From Desulfobacca acetoxidans DSM 11109 (GTDB taxonomy: Bacteria > Desulfobacterota > Desulfobaccia > Desulfobaccales > Desulfobaccaceae), in contig NC_015388.1 in the NCBI RefSeq assembly GCF_000195295.1, positions 2,604,001-2,668,000 on the forward strand: a DNA stretch of 64,000 bases, in the 5' to 3' direction. The notes below the pieces were generated by a model. That model saw only the letters and a list, made by a program, of their open reading frames with translations, ran no database searches and had not been told where the DNA came from. The position numbers were made by a program, and so were the translations under genes. The stretch's first letter is position 1. Each line of letters begins with the position of its first letter. Positions 1 to 9,001 of this stretch are shown piece by piece.

Positions 1-564
1 GGACGACAAAACGCCCGCATTCCTCTCTCCCTGTTGGAATACCGTCAGGGCCATATCCAAATCCCCTTGTTTCAGGACGTCTTCTGGCAGGAGTTGGAGC
101 GTCAGCTGCGTCAGAGCTGTCCCGATTGCAACTATCCGGAAGTTCTGCAACAATTGAAACTGCTCATCCGCGGCATGCGCGCCAACGCCCGGGGAGGCAT
201 CTTCCTGCTGGGCCTGAATGCAGCCCGATTGCAGGAGCCCTATATCCCCATCGAAAATGAAGTTCGACTGGCCCAGCCGACGCCCTTACAGCATCGTTGG
301 AGCGCTATCATCCTCGGCCTGGCCAAATCCGACGGGGCCATCATATTTAACGAACGACTGGAGGTAACCCATTTTCGAGTCCGGCTCAAGGCCACCGGTC
401 TGCAACTGCCCCCCTTGCGGGGTGATGAGTTAGGCAGCGGCACCCGCCATCAAGCCACCCGGGAATTTTCGGCCTTCTGCCCGGAAGTATTGGGTCTGTG
501 CATCTCCATGGACGGCCCGGTTTCTCTTTACCGCATGGGCAAGTTAATCAGTCGCCTTTATTAA
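1..564 (+). CDS. Diadenylate-cyclase-like (DAC/DisA_N) domain protein, 5' partial
   Basis: The reading frame is open from the first base, so the N-terminus lies outside the window. The C-terminal half resembles the DAC fold of DisA/CdaA, which makes c-di-AMP from two ATP. A DGA motif sits at bases 331-339, and a G-T-R-H-Q motif about 36 residues later (from base 439) occupies the place of the RHR signature. The frame then runs through a hydrophobic strand and ends in a conserved-looking MGKLISRLY tail. The third signature residue is Gln instead of Arg, so this is more likely a DAC-derived sensor domain (such as the DACNV type known from comparative genomics) or a weak enzyme than a standard cyclase. 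The upstream part (roughly codons 1-85) has no fold I recognise. Family assignment is by motif only. Confidence 0.6.
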   Translation, partial: GRQNARIPLSLLEYRQGHIQIPLFQDVFWQELERQLRQSCPDCNYPEVLQQLKLLIRGMRANARGGIFLLGLNAARLQEPYIPIENEVRLAQPTPLQHRWSAIILGLAKSDGAIIFNERLEVTHFRVRLKATGLQLPPLRGDELGSGTRHQATREFSAFCPEVLGLCISMDGPVSLYRMGKLISRLY

Positions 565-879
565 GGATGGCCAGCAGGAAGCATATGCGTAGGGCATGAA
601 AGCAAAGCCCAACCCACCCGGAGGTTGAGATCCGGGTCCGAATAATTCAACCGAACCTGCCTTAAATGTTCCCCACACCTTTACATCTGCCCTGCGAACA
701 CTTATTATATAAAATGATAAGGGTTGAAAATGGTTTACTATTTAGGAAACTCTGACTGCGGGGCTTTTGGGCTACGATCTTCCCGCCCGGGATAATAAAA
801 AAGCAGTATGGCAAAATTGTAAAAGACCTTTTCCATTCTCGTAATGACCGGGAATGTTGTCAGAAGCTCTTAAAAATAT

Positions 880-926
880 GGGTGGCAGTATGCCGCCACC
901 CGCAAGCTCTGCGTAAGGAATGCGGT
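880..926 (+). promoter_or_regulatory. Structured hsp20 leader, possible RNA thermometer
   Basis: The gap at 565-927 has no gene. Its last 50 bases fold. GGGTGGC (880-886) pairs with GCCACCC (895-901) around an 8-nt loop. CCGCA (900-904) can pair with TGCGG (921-925), which would enclose the ribosome binding site TAAGGAA (914-920) of the small heat-shock gene. Small heat-shock genes are often controlled by ROSE or fourU thermometers, so masking of the site at low temperature is plausible, but I recognise no named thermometer motif. The two stems share bases 900-901 and would compete. I saw no CIRCE element and no clear sigma-32 promoter in the rest of the gap. Confidence 0.3.
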
Positions 927-927
927 A

Positions 928-1377
928 ATGTCGCCAATAAAAATTAAATTAGCTAAGGATATTGAGATGTTGGAAATAAAAATGCGGCGTCTCATGGAAA
1001 ATATGTTCGGTCCCTGGAGTGCTTCGACGCCAGCCGCGGCCCATAGTTACCATCCGGCTGCGGATATTTATGAGACCCCTGAATCTCTAGTGATCCGTAT
1101 GGAGTTAGCCGGCCTGAACAAGGCGGATATCTCCCTCACCTTGCACCGGCAGGAATTGGCGGTGTGCGGCCGGCGTCGTTTTCCGAGTTCTGAACCGGTG
1201 CAGCGATTTTATCATCTGGAGATCGAATACGGCAATTTTGAACGCCGGTTTCAGCTCCCTAAGGCGGTGGAGGAAGCTCGGGTGGAAGCTGAATACAACA
1301 ATGGTCTTTTAATCATACGGCTGCCTTGGCGTCAGGCTGGACCTTCACAACGCATTTCCGTAAAAGAAGAGGAGTAA
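928..1377 (+). CDS. Small heat-shock protein, Hsp20/alpha-crystallin family
   Basis: This is an ATP-independent cytoplasmic holdase of 149 residues, normal for the family. The alpha-crystallin domain spans about residues 45-148. It begins with the typical ADIYETPESLVIRMELAG strand pair and ends with the G-L-L-I-I-R-L motif and a short basic/acidic tail (KEEE). The start is supported by TAAGGAA 7 bases upstream. Internal methionines at codons 14 and 20 are possible but have no such site. The gene lies 63 bases before lon, a pairing that suggests a shared stress-response role, since holdase clients can be refolded or degraded. Confidence 0.93.
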   Translation: MSPIKIKLAKDIEMLEIKMRRLMENMFGPWSASTPAAAHSYHPAADIYETPESLVIRMELAGLNKADISLTLHRQELAVCGRRRFPSSEPVQRFYHLEIEYGNFERRFQLPKAVEEARVEAEYNNGLLIIRLPWRQAGPSQRISVKEEE

Positions 1378-1393
1378 TCAATCTACCCGAATA

Positions 1394-1410
1394 TTAACCC
1401 GAGGGGTTAA
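1394..1410 (+). other. Hairpin between hsp20 and lon
   Basis: TTAACCC and GGGTTAA form a perfect 7-bp stem around a GAG loop. There is no T-run on either side, so it is not a standard intrinsic terminator. It could be an attenuator or an mRNA-stabilising stem between the heat-shock gene and lon. No clear Shine-Dalgarno lies between it and the lon start codon. Confidence 0.3.
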
Positions 1411-1440
1411 AACCCTCCCTCAGTATATACGGATTTCAAA

Positions 1441-3852
1441 ATGGAAGAAAAAATTACCAATACAAAAGTGACGCCGACGGAGAGCGGCAATCCTGCAGCC
1501 GAAGCAGGCGAAGCACGTCTGCTGCCCATTATCCCGATGAGTGAACTGGTGCTGTTCCCGCGGCTGATCATCCCTCTGGCCCTGTGGGAAGAGTCGATAC
1601 AGCGATTGATCGATGATACACTGTTAAAAGATAAAATCATCGGCATTTTGACCAGCCGGCAACCGGCTACCGAAGTCTATACGACAGAAAACCTCTATCC
1701 CATCGGTACTGCGGCGGTGATCCTCAAAATGGGCAAGACTCAGGAGGGCGCGGTCCGCTTACTGATCCAAGGCCTTTACCGGTTCAAGGTGGAAGAACTC
1801 GTTGACACCGAACCGTATATCCAGGCTCGGGTAAGCCCCATTACCGAGACCTACGAAGCTGATCTGGAGATCGACGCAATGGTCTCCAGTCTCAAGGGCA
1901 TGTTTAAGAAGATGTCCGAACTGTCGCCCTACCTTCCTACCGAATTAGGGGCTATGGTTCAGGAGCTGGATGATCCCCGAGTACTGGCCGATGTCACCGG
2001 GGGCAGTTTAAATATTGCCAAGACCGAGAAACAGGATCTGCTGGAAACCATAGAGGTCAAAGAACGTCTCCAGAAGGTCTTGCGGCTGATCAGCCGGGAA
2101 ATCGAAATCCTGGAGTTGGGCAAACAGATCCAGGCCAATGTCAAGACCGAGATGGACAAGGCCCAAAAAGATTATTATCTCAGGGAGCAGATCAAGGCCT
2201 TGCAAAAGGAGCTCGGAGAGGGCGATGAGCGTTCTCGCGAGGTCGATGAATTGCGGGAGCGCCTCCTAGAAGCCGGGCTTCCGGAGGCGGCTCTCAAAGA
2301 GGCGGAGCGGGAGCTTACCCGGTTGAGCCGCATTCCGTCTACTTCGCCGGACCATCAGGTTGTTCGCACCTATCTGGAATGGATGATCGAGCTGCCCTGG
2401 AATGTCACTACCGAAGATCGGTTGGATCTGGCCGAGGCCAAGAGAATTCTGGATGAAGACCATTATAATCTGGAAAAGGTGAAAAAGCGCATCCTCGAAT
2501 TTCTTGCCGTACGCCAACTGAAACCGGATATGAAAGGCTCCATCTTATGTTTTGTAGGTCCGCCGGGTACCGGCAAAACTTCTTTAGGCAAGTCCATCGC
2601 CCGCGCCCTGGAGCGTAAGTTTGTCCGTCTGTCTCTGGGCGGCGTGCGGGACGAAGCCGAAATTCGCGGCCACCGGCGGACCTATGTCGGGGCCCTGCCT
2701 GGTCGGATTATCCAGAGCATTCGCCGGGCCGGCAGCAACAATCCGGTCTTCATCTTAGATGAGATCGATAAAATCGGCGCCGACTTCCGGGGCGATCCGG
2801 CCTCAGCGCTACTGGAAGTGCTTGATCCGGAACAGAATTCTTCTTTCTCTGACCACTATCTGGAGGTGGGATTCGACCTCTCCAAGGTGATGTTCATTAC
2901 CACCGCTAATATGCTCGACACCATTCCCCCGGCCCTTCGGGACCGGATGGAAGTCCTGCAACTTCCGGGCTATACTGAAGAAGAGAAAATCCAGATCGCC
3001 TTCTCGTACCTCCTGCCGCGGCAGTTGGAGGCCCACGGTCTCAAGCCGGAGCAATTGACTATAACGCCTGAGGCTATGCGACGGGTAACCGCTGACTATA
3101 CGCGTGAGGCGGGTCTGCGCAACCTCGAACGGGAGGTGGCCGCCCTCTGCCGTAGCGTAGCCCGTGAAGTCGCTGAAGGTTTGACCACCGCCAGGACCAT
3201 CCAGGAAGAGGATGTACCCACATATTTGGGTCAGGCCAAATTCTTCCGGGAAACCGCTCTAGACCATCCGGAGCCGGGCATCGCTACCGGTCTGGCCTGG
3301 ACGCCGGTGGGAGGAGAGATCCTCTTCATTGAGACTCTGCGGATGCCTGGCAGCAGCAAGCTAAAGCTGACCGGACAGATCGGTGAGGTCATGCGGGAAT
3401 CGGTAGAGGCGGCCCTGAGTTTTATCCGGGCCCGGGCGCCGTATATCGGCGTCGAGGAAGATTTCTTCAAAGACATTGATATCCATGTCCATGTCCCCTC
3501 CGGGGCTATCCCGAAAGACGGACCCTCGGCCGGCGTCGCCATGCTCACCGCTCTCGTATCACTGTTCTCGGATCGGCCGGTGAAAAAAGGCCTGGCTATG
3601 ACCGGAGAGATTACCCTGCGGGGTCACATCATGCCGGTGGGCGGCATCAAAGACAAGGTCCTGGCAGCACACCGGGCAGGCATCAAAGAGGTCATCCTCC
3701 CAGCGCAGAACGCCAAAGATCTGGAGGATATCCCGCCCAACGTCAAAGATGAATTGCTGATCCACCTGGTAGAGCGCATGGACCAGGTATTGGAAATTGC
3801 CTTCGACCAGGCCAGTGAGGCCTCTCAGCCCCGGCAGGCCGCGGCCGCCTGA
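1441..3852 (+). CDS. lon: ATP-dependent protease Lon (La)
   Basis: This is the cytoplasmic AAA+ serine protease that degrades misfolded and regulatory proteins. Its 803 residues are full length. The N-terminal LON substrate-binding domain covers about 27-220 (starting LLPIIPMSELVLFPR). A coiled helical segment follows, then the AAA+ module with Walker A GPPGTGKTS near residue 370 and Walker B VFILDEID. The C-terminal protease domain has the catalytic serine in PKDGPSAGV and the dyad lysine in the GGIKDKVLAA segment. The extra N-terminal 25 residues (Thr/Glu/Ala-rich) and the lack of a visible ribosome binding site leave some doubt about the exact start. Stop and acpS start are 16 bases apart, so the two are probably co-transcribed. 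Confidence 0.97.
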   Translation: MEEKITNTKVTPTESGNPAAEAGEARLLPIIPMSELVLFPRLIIPLALWEESIQRLIDDTLLKDKIIGILTSRQPATEVYTTENLYPIGTAAVILKMGKTQEGAVRLLIQGLYRFKVEELVDTEPYIQARVSPITETYEADLEIDAMVSSLKGMFKKMSELSPYLPTELGAMVQELDDPRVLADVTGGSLNIAKTEKQDLLETIEVKERLQKVLRLISREIEILELGKQIQANVKTEMDKAQKDYYLREQIKALQKELGEGDERSREVDELRERLLEAGLPEAALKEAERELTRLSRIPSTSPDHQVVRTYLEWMIELPWNVTTEDRLDLAEAKRILDEDHYNLEKVKKRILEFLAVRQLKPDMKGSILCFVGPPGTGKTSLGKSIARALERKFVRLSLGGVRDEAEIRGHRRTYVGALPGRIIQSIRRAGSNNPVFILDEIDKIGADFRGDPASALLEVLDPEQNSSFSDHYLEVGFDLSKVMFITTANMLDTIPPALRDRMEVLQLPGYTEEEKIQIAFSYLLPRQLEAHGLKPEQLTITPEAMRRVTADYTREAGLRNLEREVAALCRSVAREVAEGLTTARTIQEEDVPTYLGQAKFFRETALDHPEPGIATGLAWTPVGGEILFIETLRMPGSSKLKLTGQIGEVMRESVEAALSFIRARAPYIGVEEDFFKDIDIHVHVPSGAIPKDGPSAGVAMLTALVSLFSDRPVKKGLAMTGEITLRGHIMPVGGIKDKVLAAHRAGIKEVILPAQNAKDLEDIPPNVKDELLIHLVERMDQVLEIAFDQASEASQPRQAAAA

Positions 3853-3868
3853 GCCCTGATTGACGACA

Positions 3869-4249
3869 ATGATTTTCGGCATCGGCGTTGACCTGGTGAA
3901 AATTCCCCGTATCGCCGCCGCACTGGGGCGATTCGGGGAACGTTTCAAAAATAAAGTGTTCACCCCGCAAGAAATCGCTTATTGCGACGGCAACAGCCAG
4001 TCGGCCAATAACTACGCCCTGCGGTTTGCCGCCAAAGAGGCCTTTTCCAAGGCCCTGGGAGTTGGGCTGCGCCGTCATGGCATCCGGTGGCGAGACGTAG
4101 AGGTTGTACCCACCTCCCTGGGCCGGCCGGAAGTCAGGGTCAGCGGCCGGGCGGCTGAACTCTGTGAAACGGCTGAAATTAAGGGGATGTTCGTCTCTCT
4201 GACCGATGAAGGCGATTTCGGCATCGCCGTCGTAGTGCTGGAAAGATAA
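3869..4249 (+). CDS. acpS: Holo-[acyl-carrier-protein] synthase
   Basis: AcpS transfers 4'-phosphopantetheine from CoA to the serine of acyl carrier protein and so activates fatty-acid synthesis. The 126-residue product has both family hallmarks: the N-terminal FGIGVDLVKIPRI with the Mg-binding Asp, and FAAKEAFSKALG with the conserved Glu and Lys. The ATG at 3869 is preferred over an in-frame TTG three codons upstream because the family starts right at this strand. There is no strong ribosome binding site, so coupling to lon, which ends 16 bases upstream, is likely. Confidence 0.93.
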   Translation: MIFGIGVDLVKIPRIAAALGRFGERFKNKVFTPQEIAYCDGNSQSANNYALRFAAKEAFSKALGVGLRRHGIRWRDVEVVPTSLGRPEVRVSGRAAELCETAEIKGMFVSLTDEGDFGIAVVVLER

Positions 4250-4408
4250 GGTAGGTTTCCGGTCTAAACGAAGCTCCGGCCTGTACCCCGGTTATACTTG
4301 GGAACGCAACCATCTTCAAATCTTCCCCTCGATGCGAAAGGGCCAGGATAGGATAAATCGAACGTTCCTTCTGACACTGATGAAGATACTCGACTAACGG
4401 AGGCTATC

Positions 4409-5299
4409 ATGCGGGTTCTGGTTACCGGTGGGACCGGTTTTGTCGGCAAAGAAGTGGTGCGGCAGTTGTTGGCCCACAACCATCAGGTGCGTTGCCTGGT
4501 ACGGCCCGGTTCTGAGAAGAAGCTCGGGGCGGCTCCGGGAGTGGAATTCGCTCCCGGGGACGTTACCCGCCCCGAAAGCCTGCCGTCGGCGGTGCAGGGC
4601 TGCGATGCCGTCGTACATCTGGTCGGCATTATTCGGGAATTCCCCTCCCGCGGCATCACCTTCCAAAAAATGCATTTCGAGGCCACTCAAAATATCGTTG
4701 AAGCAACGAAAAAGGCCAACATCCGGCGCTATCTGCACATGAGCGCCCTCGAGGCCAAACCGGCCCCCGTAGCGGGATATCATCAGACCAAACAGCAGGC
4801 CGAAGAATACGTCATGGCCTCGGGTCTCACCTTTACCATCTTCCGCCCCTCCATCATTTATGGACCGGGAGATGCCTTCATCAACCTGTTCAAAGATCAG
4901 ATCAAACGCCTGTCCCTGGTCCCGGTCATCGGCGACGGCCGATATCAGATTCAACCCGTGCCGGTCTGGGTGGTGGCCCAGGGTTTCGCCCTGGCTTTGG
5001 AAACGCCGATCTCAGAGAATCGTAGTTATGACGTGGGCGGCCCCGAGCCTCTCCGCTTTGACGAACTCATTGACACCGTAGCCCAAGTCCTCGGGAAAAA
5101 AGTCGGAAAGATCCATCTGCCGGTCTGGCCGCTCCGCCTTTCCGCCGCTCTGTTGCAGGGCTTTGCCTGGTTCCCGGTGACCACCGATCAGATCACCATG
5201 TTGCTGGCCGGCAATACCTGCGATCCCTCAGCTTTCTACCGGGATTTTGGCATCCAACCGGTGCCCCTCGCGGCCGGACTGGCCTCATATCTGGTCTAA
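4409..5299 (+). CDS. NAD(P)-dependent epimerase/reductase, NDUFA9-like (SDR family)
   Basis: This is an atypical short-chain dehydrogenase of 296 residues. The Rossmann motif GGTGFVGKEVV lies at residues 7-17. The catalytic Y-x-x-x-K appears as YHQTK near residue 127. The closest known group is the complex I NDUFA9-like subfamily, whose bacterial members are often of unknown substrate and may act on quinones, lipids or nucleotide sugars. The start has a good GGAGG 6 bases upstream. A 160-base gap separates it from acpS, so it may have its own promoter. Substrate cannot be read from the sequence. Confidence 0.85.
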   Translation: MRVLVTGGTGFVGKEVVRQLLAHNHQVRCLVRPGSEKKLGAAPGVEFAPGDVTRPESLPSAVQGCDAVVHLVGIIREFPSRGITFQKMHFEATQNIVEATKKANIRRYLHMSALEAKPAPVAGYHQTKQQAEEYVMASGLTFTIFRPSIIYGPGDAFINLFKDQIKRLSLVPVIGDGRYQIQPVPVWVVAQGFALALETPISENRSYDVGGPEPLRFDELIDTVAQVLGKKVGKIHLPVWPLRLSAALLQGFAWFPVTTDQITMLLAGNTCDPSAFYRDFGIQPVPLAAGLASYLV

Positions 5300-5473
5300 G
5301 AAGGACAAAGTTTGATCTTTAGATTCTGAGAGCAAAAACTACCTCTGACGGGCATGCTGCCATCGCCGTTCAAAGAGGGTCGGCTTCACCGATTTTTCCG
5401 GAAGCTGTGCATCCGTAATTCTAACTTGGCTGACCTTCTCTTTTGACCCTGGTCATCCGAGTCTGAGATAATC

Positions 5474-6472
5474 TCACCCTCTGGCAAAGACATCCGCCCT
5501 CAGATCCAATGTCTCCCCCGCCTGCAGAAGATGATAACCCATGGCCGCAACCATGGCGGCGTTATCGGTACACAGTTTGAGTGACGGCAGAAACAATTTC
5601 ACCCCAGCGGCCGCGGTCTGGGCCTGTAATTCCTGGCGCAGGCGCTGGTTGGCGGCTACGCCGCCGGCCACTACCAGACAGGGGTAGTCATGCCGACGGA
5701 CAGCCAACAGGGCCCGGCTGACCAATGAATCCACCACTGCCTGCTGAAAGCTGGCCGCCAGGTCGGCCACGCCTTGAGGCGTTCGGATGATATCCTGGTT
5801 CCTCTTGAGGACATTGGCCACTGCCGTTTTGAGACCGCTGAAGCTGAAGGTCAGGGGTTCATGGTGGATGCGGGGCCGGGGCAATGCAAAAGTCTGCGCG
5901 TCTCCCTGGCCAGAGAGTTTTTCGATGGCCACGCCGCCCGGGTAGCCCAACTGCAACAACTTGGCCACCTTGTCAAAGGCCTCGCCGGCGGCGTCGTCCC
6001 GGCTGCGGCCCAGCAGTATTATCTGTCTGAAACTCTCCACCCGGTACAGGTTGGTATGCCCGCCGGAGACCACCAAAGCAATGAAGGGAAAATCCGGAGG
6101 CGCATCGCCCAAGAAGGCGGCAGCAATATGAGCCTGCAGGTGATGCACCCCCAGCAGAGGAACTTTCAAGGCATAAGCCATGGATTTAGCTACGGCAAAG
6201 CCGACGACCAAAGCACCGATTAGCCCCGGCCCCTGAGTGACGGCAATAGCCTGTACCTCTCGGAGCGTAACGTTCGCCTGCTTCAGGGCCGCCCGGATGA
6301 CCGGCAGAATATTTTCCTGGTGCCGCCGGGCGGCAAGTTCCGGAACTACCCCGCCATAATCGGCATGGAGATCGAACTGGGTAGCCACAACATCCGCCAG
6401 AACTTTGCGTCCGGACGCCACCACTGCGGCTGCGGTTTCATCGCAGGAGGTTTCAATTCCGAGTATGAGCAT
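5474..6472 (-). CDS. tsaD: tRNA N6-adenosine threonylcarbamoyltransferase
   Basis: TsaD (Kae1/YgjD family, ASKHA fold) transfers threonylcarbamoyl to A37 of ANN-decoding tRNAs, acting with TsaB and TsaE, which are not in this window. At 332 residues it is full length. It starts with ILGIETSCDETAAAVV, has the metal-binding H-x-x-x-H in HHLQAH near residue 110, and the GGHTNL and VAGGVAANQRLR motifs. Its start codon overlaps the end of recO by 20 bases, so the two form a translationally coupled pair. It converges with the NDUFA9-like gene across a 174-base gap. Confidence 0.97.
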   Translation of the reverse strand: MLILGIETSCDETAAAVVASGRKVLADVVATQFDLHADYGGVVPELAARRHQENILPVIRAALKQANVTLREVQAIAVTQGPGLIGALVVGFAVAKSMAYALKVPLLGVHHLQAHIAAAFLGDAPPDFPFIALVVSGGHTNLYRVESFRQIILLGRSRDDAAGEAFDKVAKLLQLGYPGGVAIEKLSGQGDAQTFALPRPRIHHEPLTFSFSGLKTAVANVLKRNQDIIRTPQGVADLAASFQQAVVDSLVSRALLAVRRHDYPCLVVAGGVAANQRLRQELQAQTAAAGVKLFLPSLKLCTDNAAMVAAMGYHLLQAGETLDLRADVFARG

Positions 6473-7250
6473 GAGGGTCAGTCGACCGTTTTTGGAAGTT
6501 GCGTAATGTATCGATAAAATTAAATGATTTTAGTTCCTTGCCCAATATCTGGCGAATAAAGCCATTCAGTAGGGCCAATGTCTCTTTCTGCGCCAACTCC
6601 GGAAACCGCAGGCGGGGGAGATTTTCCAGGGGCAGTCGCTGGGCCGCCAGGATGAGCTTGCGGGCACCGGGATGCAGGGGGTAGAGTCGCTCCCCCTGAC
6701 TCTGGCCAAGACACGAACTACAGACAATACCGCCTTTATTGAGACTGAACCAAACCAACCCATCGGTATTCCGTCGGCAAACCTGGCAGGTCTGCCAACT
6801 CGGGCCGTATCCCGCCAGGGCTAAGAGCCGGATGAGGTAGCTGCAAAGCAGAGACCAGGAAGGCAGTCCCGTTGCCAGATGTGTCAGCGAACTCTGCAGC
6901 GCCGCAAATAACTCTGCCAGATTATCAATAGCGCCAACGATTTCCATGGCAGTTTCGGTCAAACAGGCCGCTGCCGCCAAAGTGTCCAGGCTGCGACGCA
7001 GTTCGGGAAATGCCTCCACCAGTTCGCCGCGGTCCAACCGGGCCAGTTCCAGGTTGGGTTTGGCAGTGTAAATCGCCTGTACCAGGGAAAACGGTTCCAG
7101 GCAGTTGGCAAACCGGCGTTTGCTCTTGCGGGCGTGTTTGGCCAGGGCAGTGACCCGCCCTTCATCGGGAGTAAGAAAGACCACCAGACGGTCAGCCTCC
7201 CCATAATCCTGGGTTTTGAGAATGAGGGCCAAGGTTTGGCGCGGCGGCAT
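6453..7250 (-). CDS. recO: DNA repair protein RecO
   Basis: RecO is a recombination mediator that works with RecR and RecF to load RecA on SSB-coated DNA. The 265-residue protein has the N-terminal OB fold (residues 1-80, with LKTQDYGEADRLVVFLTP) and the helical C-terminal domain with a probable four-cysteine zinc site (CQVC and CSSC, about 150-180). It is first in a recO-tsaD pair that overlaps by 20 bases. The gap upstream (7251-7451) should hold the promoter, though I see no strong sigma-70 box. Confidence 0.93.
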   Translation of the reverse strand: MPPRQTLALILKTQDYGEADRLVVFLTPDEGRVTALAKHARKSKRRFANCLEPFSLVQAIYTAKPNLELARLDRGELVEAFPELRRSLDTLAAAACLTETAMEIVGAIDNLAELFAALQSSLTHLATGLPSWSLLCSYLIRLLALAGYGPSWQTCQVCRRNTDGLVWFSLNKGGIVCSSCLGQSQGERLYPLHPGARKLILAAQRLPLENLPRLRFPELAQKETLALLNGFIRQILGKELKSFNFIDTLRNFQKRSTDPHAHTRN

Positions 7251-7451
7251 CGTGCTAACCTGTTAGCGGGGCAGGCAAACGCACCGGGAGACGGACCACC
7301 GGAAACCGCTTTACTGGCGCTGTTGTGGAAAATAACCCTTTCTTCGACCATCGGTCCAACCTCTTTCCTTTGAGGAAAGTGATTAAAAAATCCCCGGAGG
7401 ATCGATGGGAATTAACCGCCATGATTGGCTGGGTCATAAGCAATAGGGAAG

Positions 7452-8996
7452 CTAACGAGCGGATGGGCCTAAACCTAACGCCTGTACCTGGCGTCCGAGG
7501 TTGCTATCTCGGCGCAGATAGATGTCATAATAATCGATAGTGCTGATTTTCTTATAATACCGCCGCACTTGAGACCAGGGATAAATCTGGCGGAACACAC
7601 TTTTGCCAAAACTGCCCAAAATCAGCAGGTCGGCTTTTACCTTCGCAAAATCATACCTCCCCGTCTCCGGACTATGCAGGACAATCTTATCAGGAGTGGA
7701 TTCCACAAAATAAAAAGCTGGCATCAGGTGATAACGGTGCTCATCGTCTAAAAAAACCAGTTCATATTCCGGGGTTTCAATCAGGACGTCATTAGGTATG
7801 GAGCGCTGGAGGTAATCTACCAGTTTATGGGGACTATCGTCGGCACTGTTCATAATGCGCGGCAGGTAGGAAAAAATCGACAGTGGAAAAACCAGGGCAA
7901 TCATCATGCTCAAAACACTGATCTTGGCCCACATCGGAAAACGGCGGAGGGCGGCGGCCTCAGAAAGGGCATTGAAGGTGGCTATGAGCAGATATCCGGC
8001 GAAAGGACTCGAGAGAATTAGGACGGGCAAAGCAAAGCGTTGCCAATAGACCGCCAGGAGGTAAAAGACACCCCAGAGAGAGAGATTGCCGAGCCAATAC
8101 CGCAAAGAGGGAGACCAGCCGTTCCGACGCTGGTAGAGCCAGAAACCGATCAGGCCAGTGATAAAGAGCGGATGGGTCAGGAGATAGGCAAAACTTTCCG
8201 GATAGAAACGGCCGATCGTCATGGGTGTAAAAAATTCATGGCAGAGCAACTTCTTCTGAACATAAAAGTGGTTCAAGGCCGGCAGTAAGCCACCCAGGAT
8301 AAAGGCTTTGACGATCAGGTAGACGGCCAGAGGTAGGAAGAAGCCCAGAAGCAGTACTCCAGCAGTCTTCGTCAGTTCTAAAAGACGACGGCGGTAGGTC
8401 CAGAAAAGAATCGCCAGAACCGGGAACAAAGCCAGGCCGTAGAATTCCTTGGCAGCCACCGCCAGACCCAGGCAACAGCCGGCGGCCCACATGCAGGACC
8501 GCCGCTCCTCTTGCAAACCCTTAAGAACAAAAAAAATCCCTCCTAAAAAACAGGTTATGGCCGGGATATCTCCCATGACACTGCGTCCCCAATAGAGGAT
8601 GTCCGTAGTGCCGAGAGTGAGGAGAACTGACAAGAGGGAGGGACCGCGGGGCAGCAGACACCGGGCGCTCAGATACAGTAACACAAATGCCAGGCACAGG
8701 AAGACTCCGGCCACAAGCCGACCATAAAAGATATCTACCTCAAAAAGATAATAGGCCAAAGCTACCGGTGCGATGATGACCGGTCCGGCACTGATGCGAT
8801 AATCAAAATCGCTGAGTTTGTCAGGACTCTCTATGGTAAAGGCATAACGCCCCTTCTGGGCCAGATTGGCGGCGGTTTCTGAAAAGATGGCTTCATCCCA
8901 CCAGATTGTCGGGAAATTTCGCAAGTTATGGAAACTGCAGAAGATTACTATTGTCCAGACCAGAATTGGCACCAAACGTGTGGCATAACGCGGCAT
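7452..8996 (-). CDS. Glycosyltransferase family 39 (ArnT/PMT-like) membrane protein
   Basis: This is a polytopic inner-membrane enzyme of 514 residues with about ten hydrophobic segments and the N-terminal periplasmic WWDEAIFSE motif. The acidic pair there is the expected catalytic site of GT39/GT83 enzymes, which use polyprenyl-phosphate sugars. The acceptor (lipid A, glycan or protein) cannot be told. I start it at the ATG at 8996, five bases past the Smr stop. The longer frame reading back to 9140 overlaps the Smr gene in another phase and lacks a membrane-protein N-terminus. A soluble C-terminal region (about 400-514) is typical of this group. Confidence 0.85.
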   Translation of the reverse strand: MPRYATRLVPILVWTIVIFCSFHNLRNFPTIWWDEAIFSETAANLAQKGRYAFTIESPDKLSDFDYRISAGPVIIAPVALAYYLFEVDIFYGRLVAGVFLCLAFVLLYLSARCLLPRGPSLLSVLLTLGTTDILYWGRSVMGDIPAITCFLGGIFFVLKGLQEERRSCMWAAGCCLGLAVAAKEFYGLALFPVLAILFWTYRRRLLELTKTAGVLLLGFFLPLAVYLIVKAFILGGLLPALNHFYVQKKLLCHEFFTPMTIGRFYPESFAYLLTHPLFITGLIGFWLYQRRNGWSPSLRYWLGNLSLWGVFYLLAVYWQRFALPVLILSSPFAGYLLIATFNALSEAAALRRFPMWAKISVLSMMIALVFPLSIFSYLPRIMNSADDSPHKLVDYLQRSIPNDVLIETPEYELVFLDDEHRYHLMPAFYFVESTPDKIVLHSPETGRYDFAKVKADLLILGSFGKSVFRQIYPWSQVRRYYKKISTIDYYDIYLRRDSNLGRQVQALGLGPSAR

Positions 8997-9001
8997 GAAG
9001 G

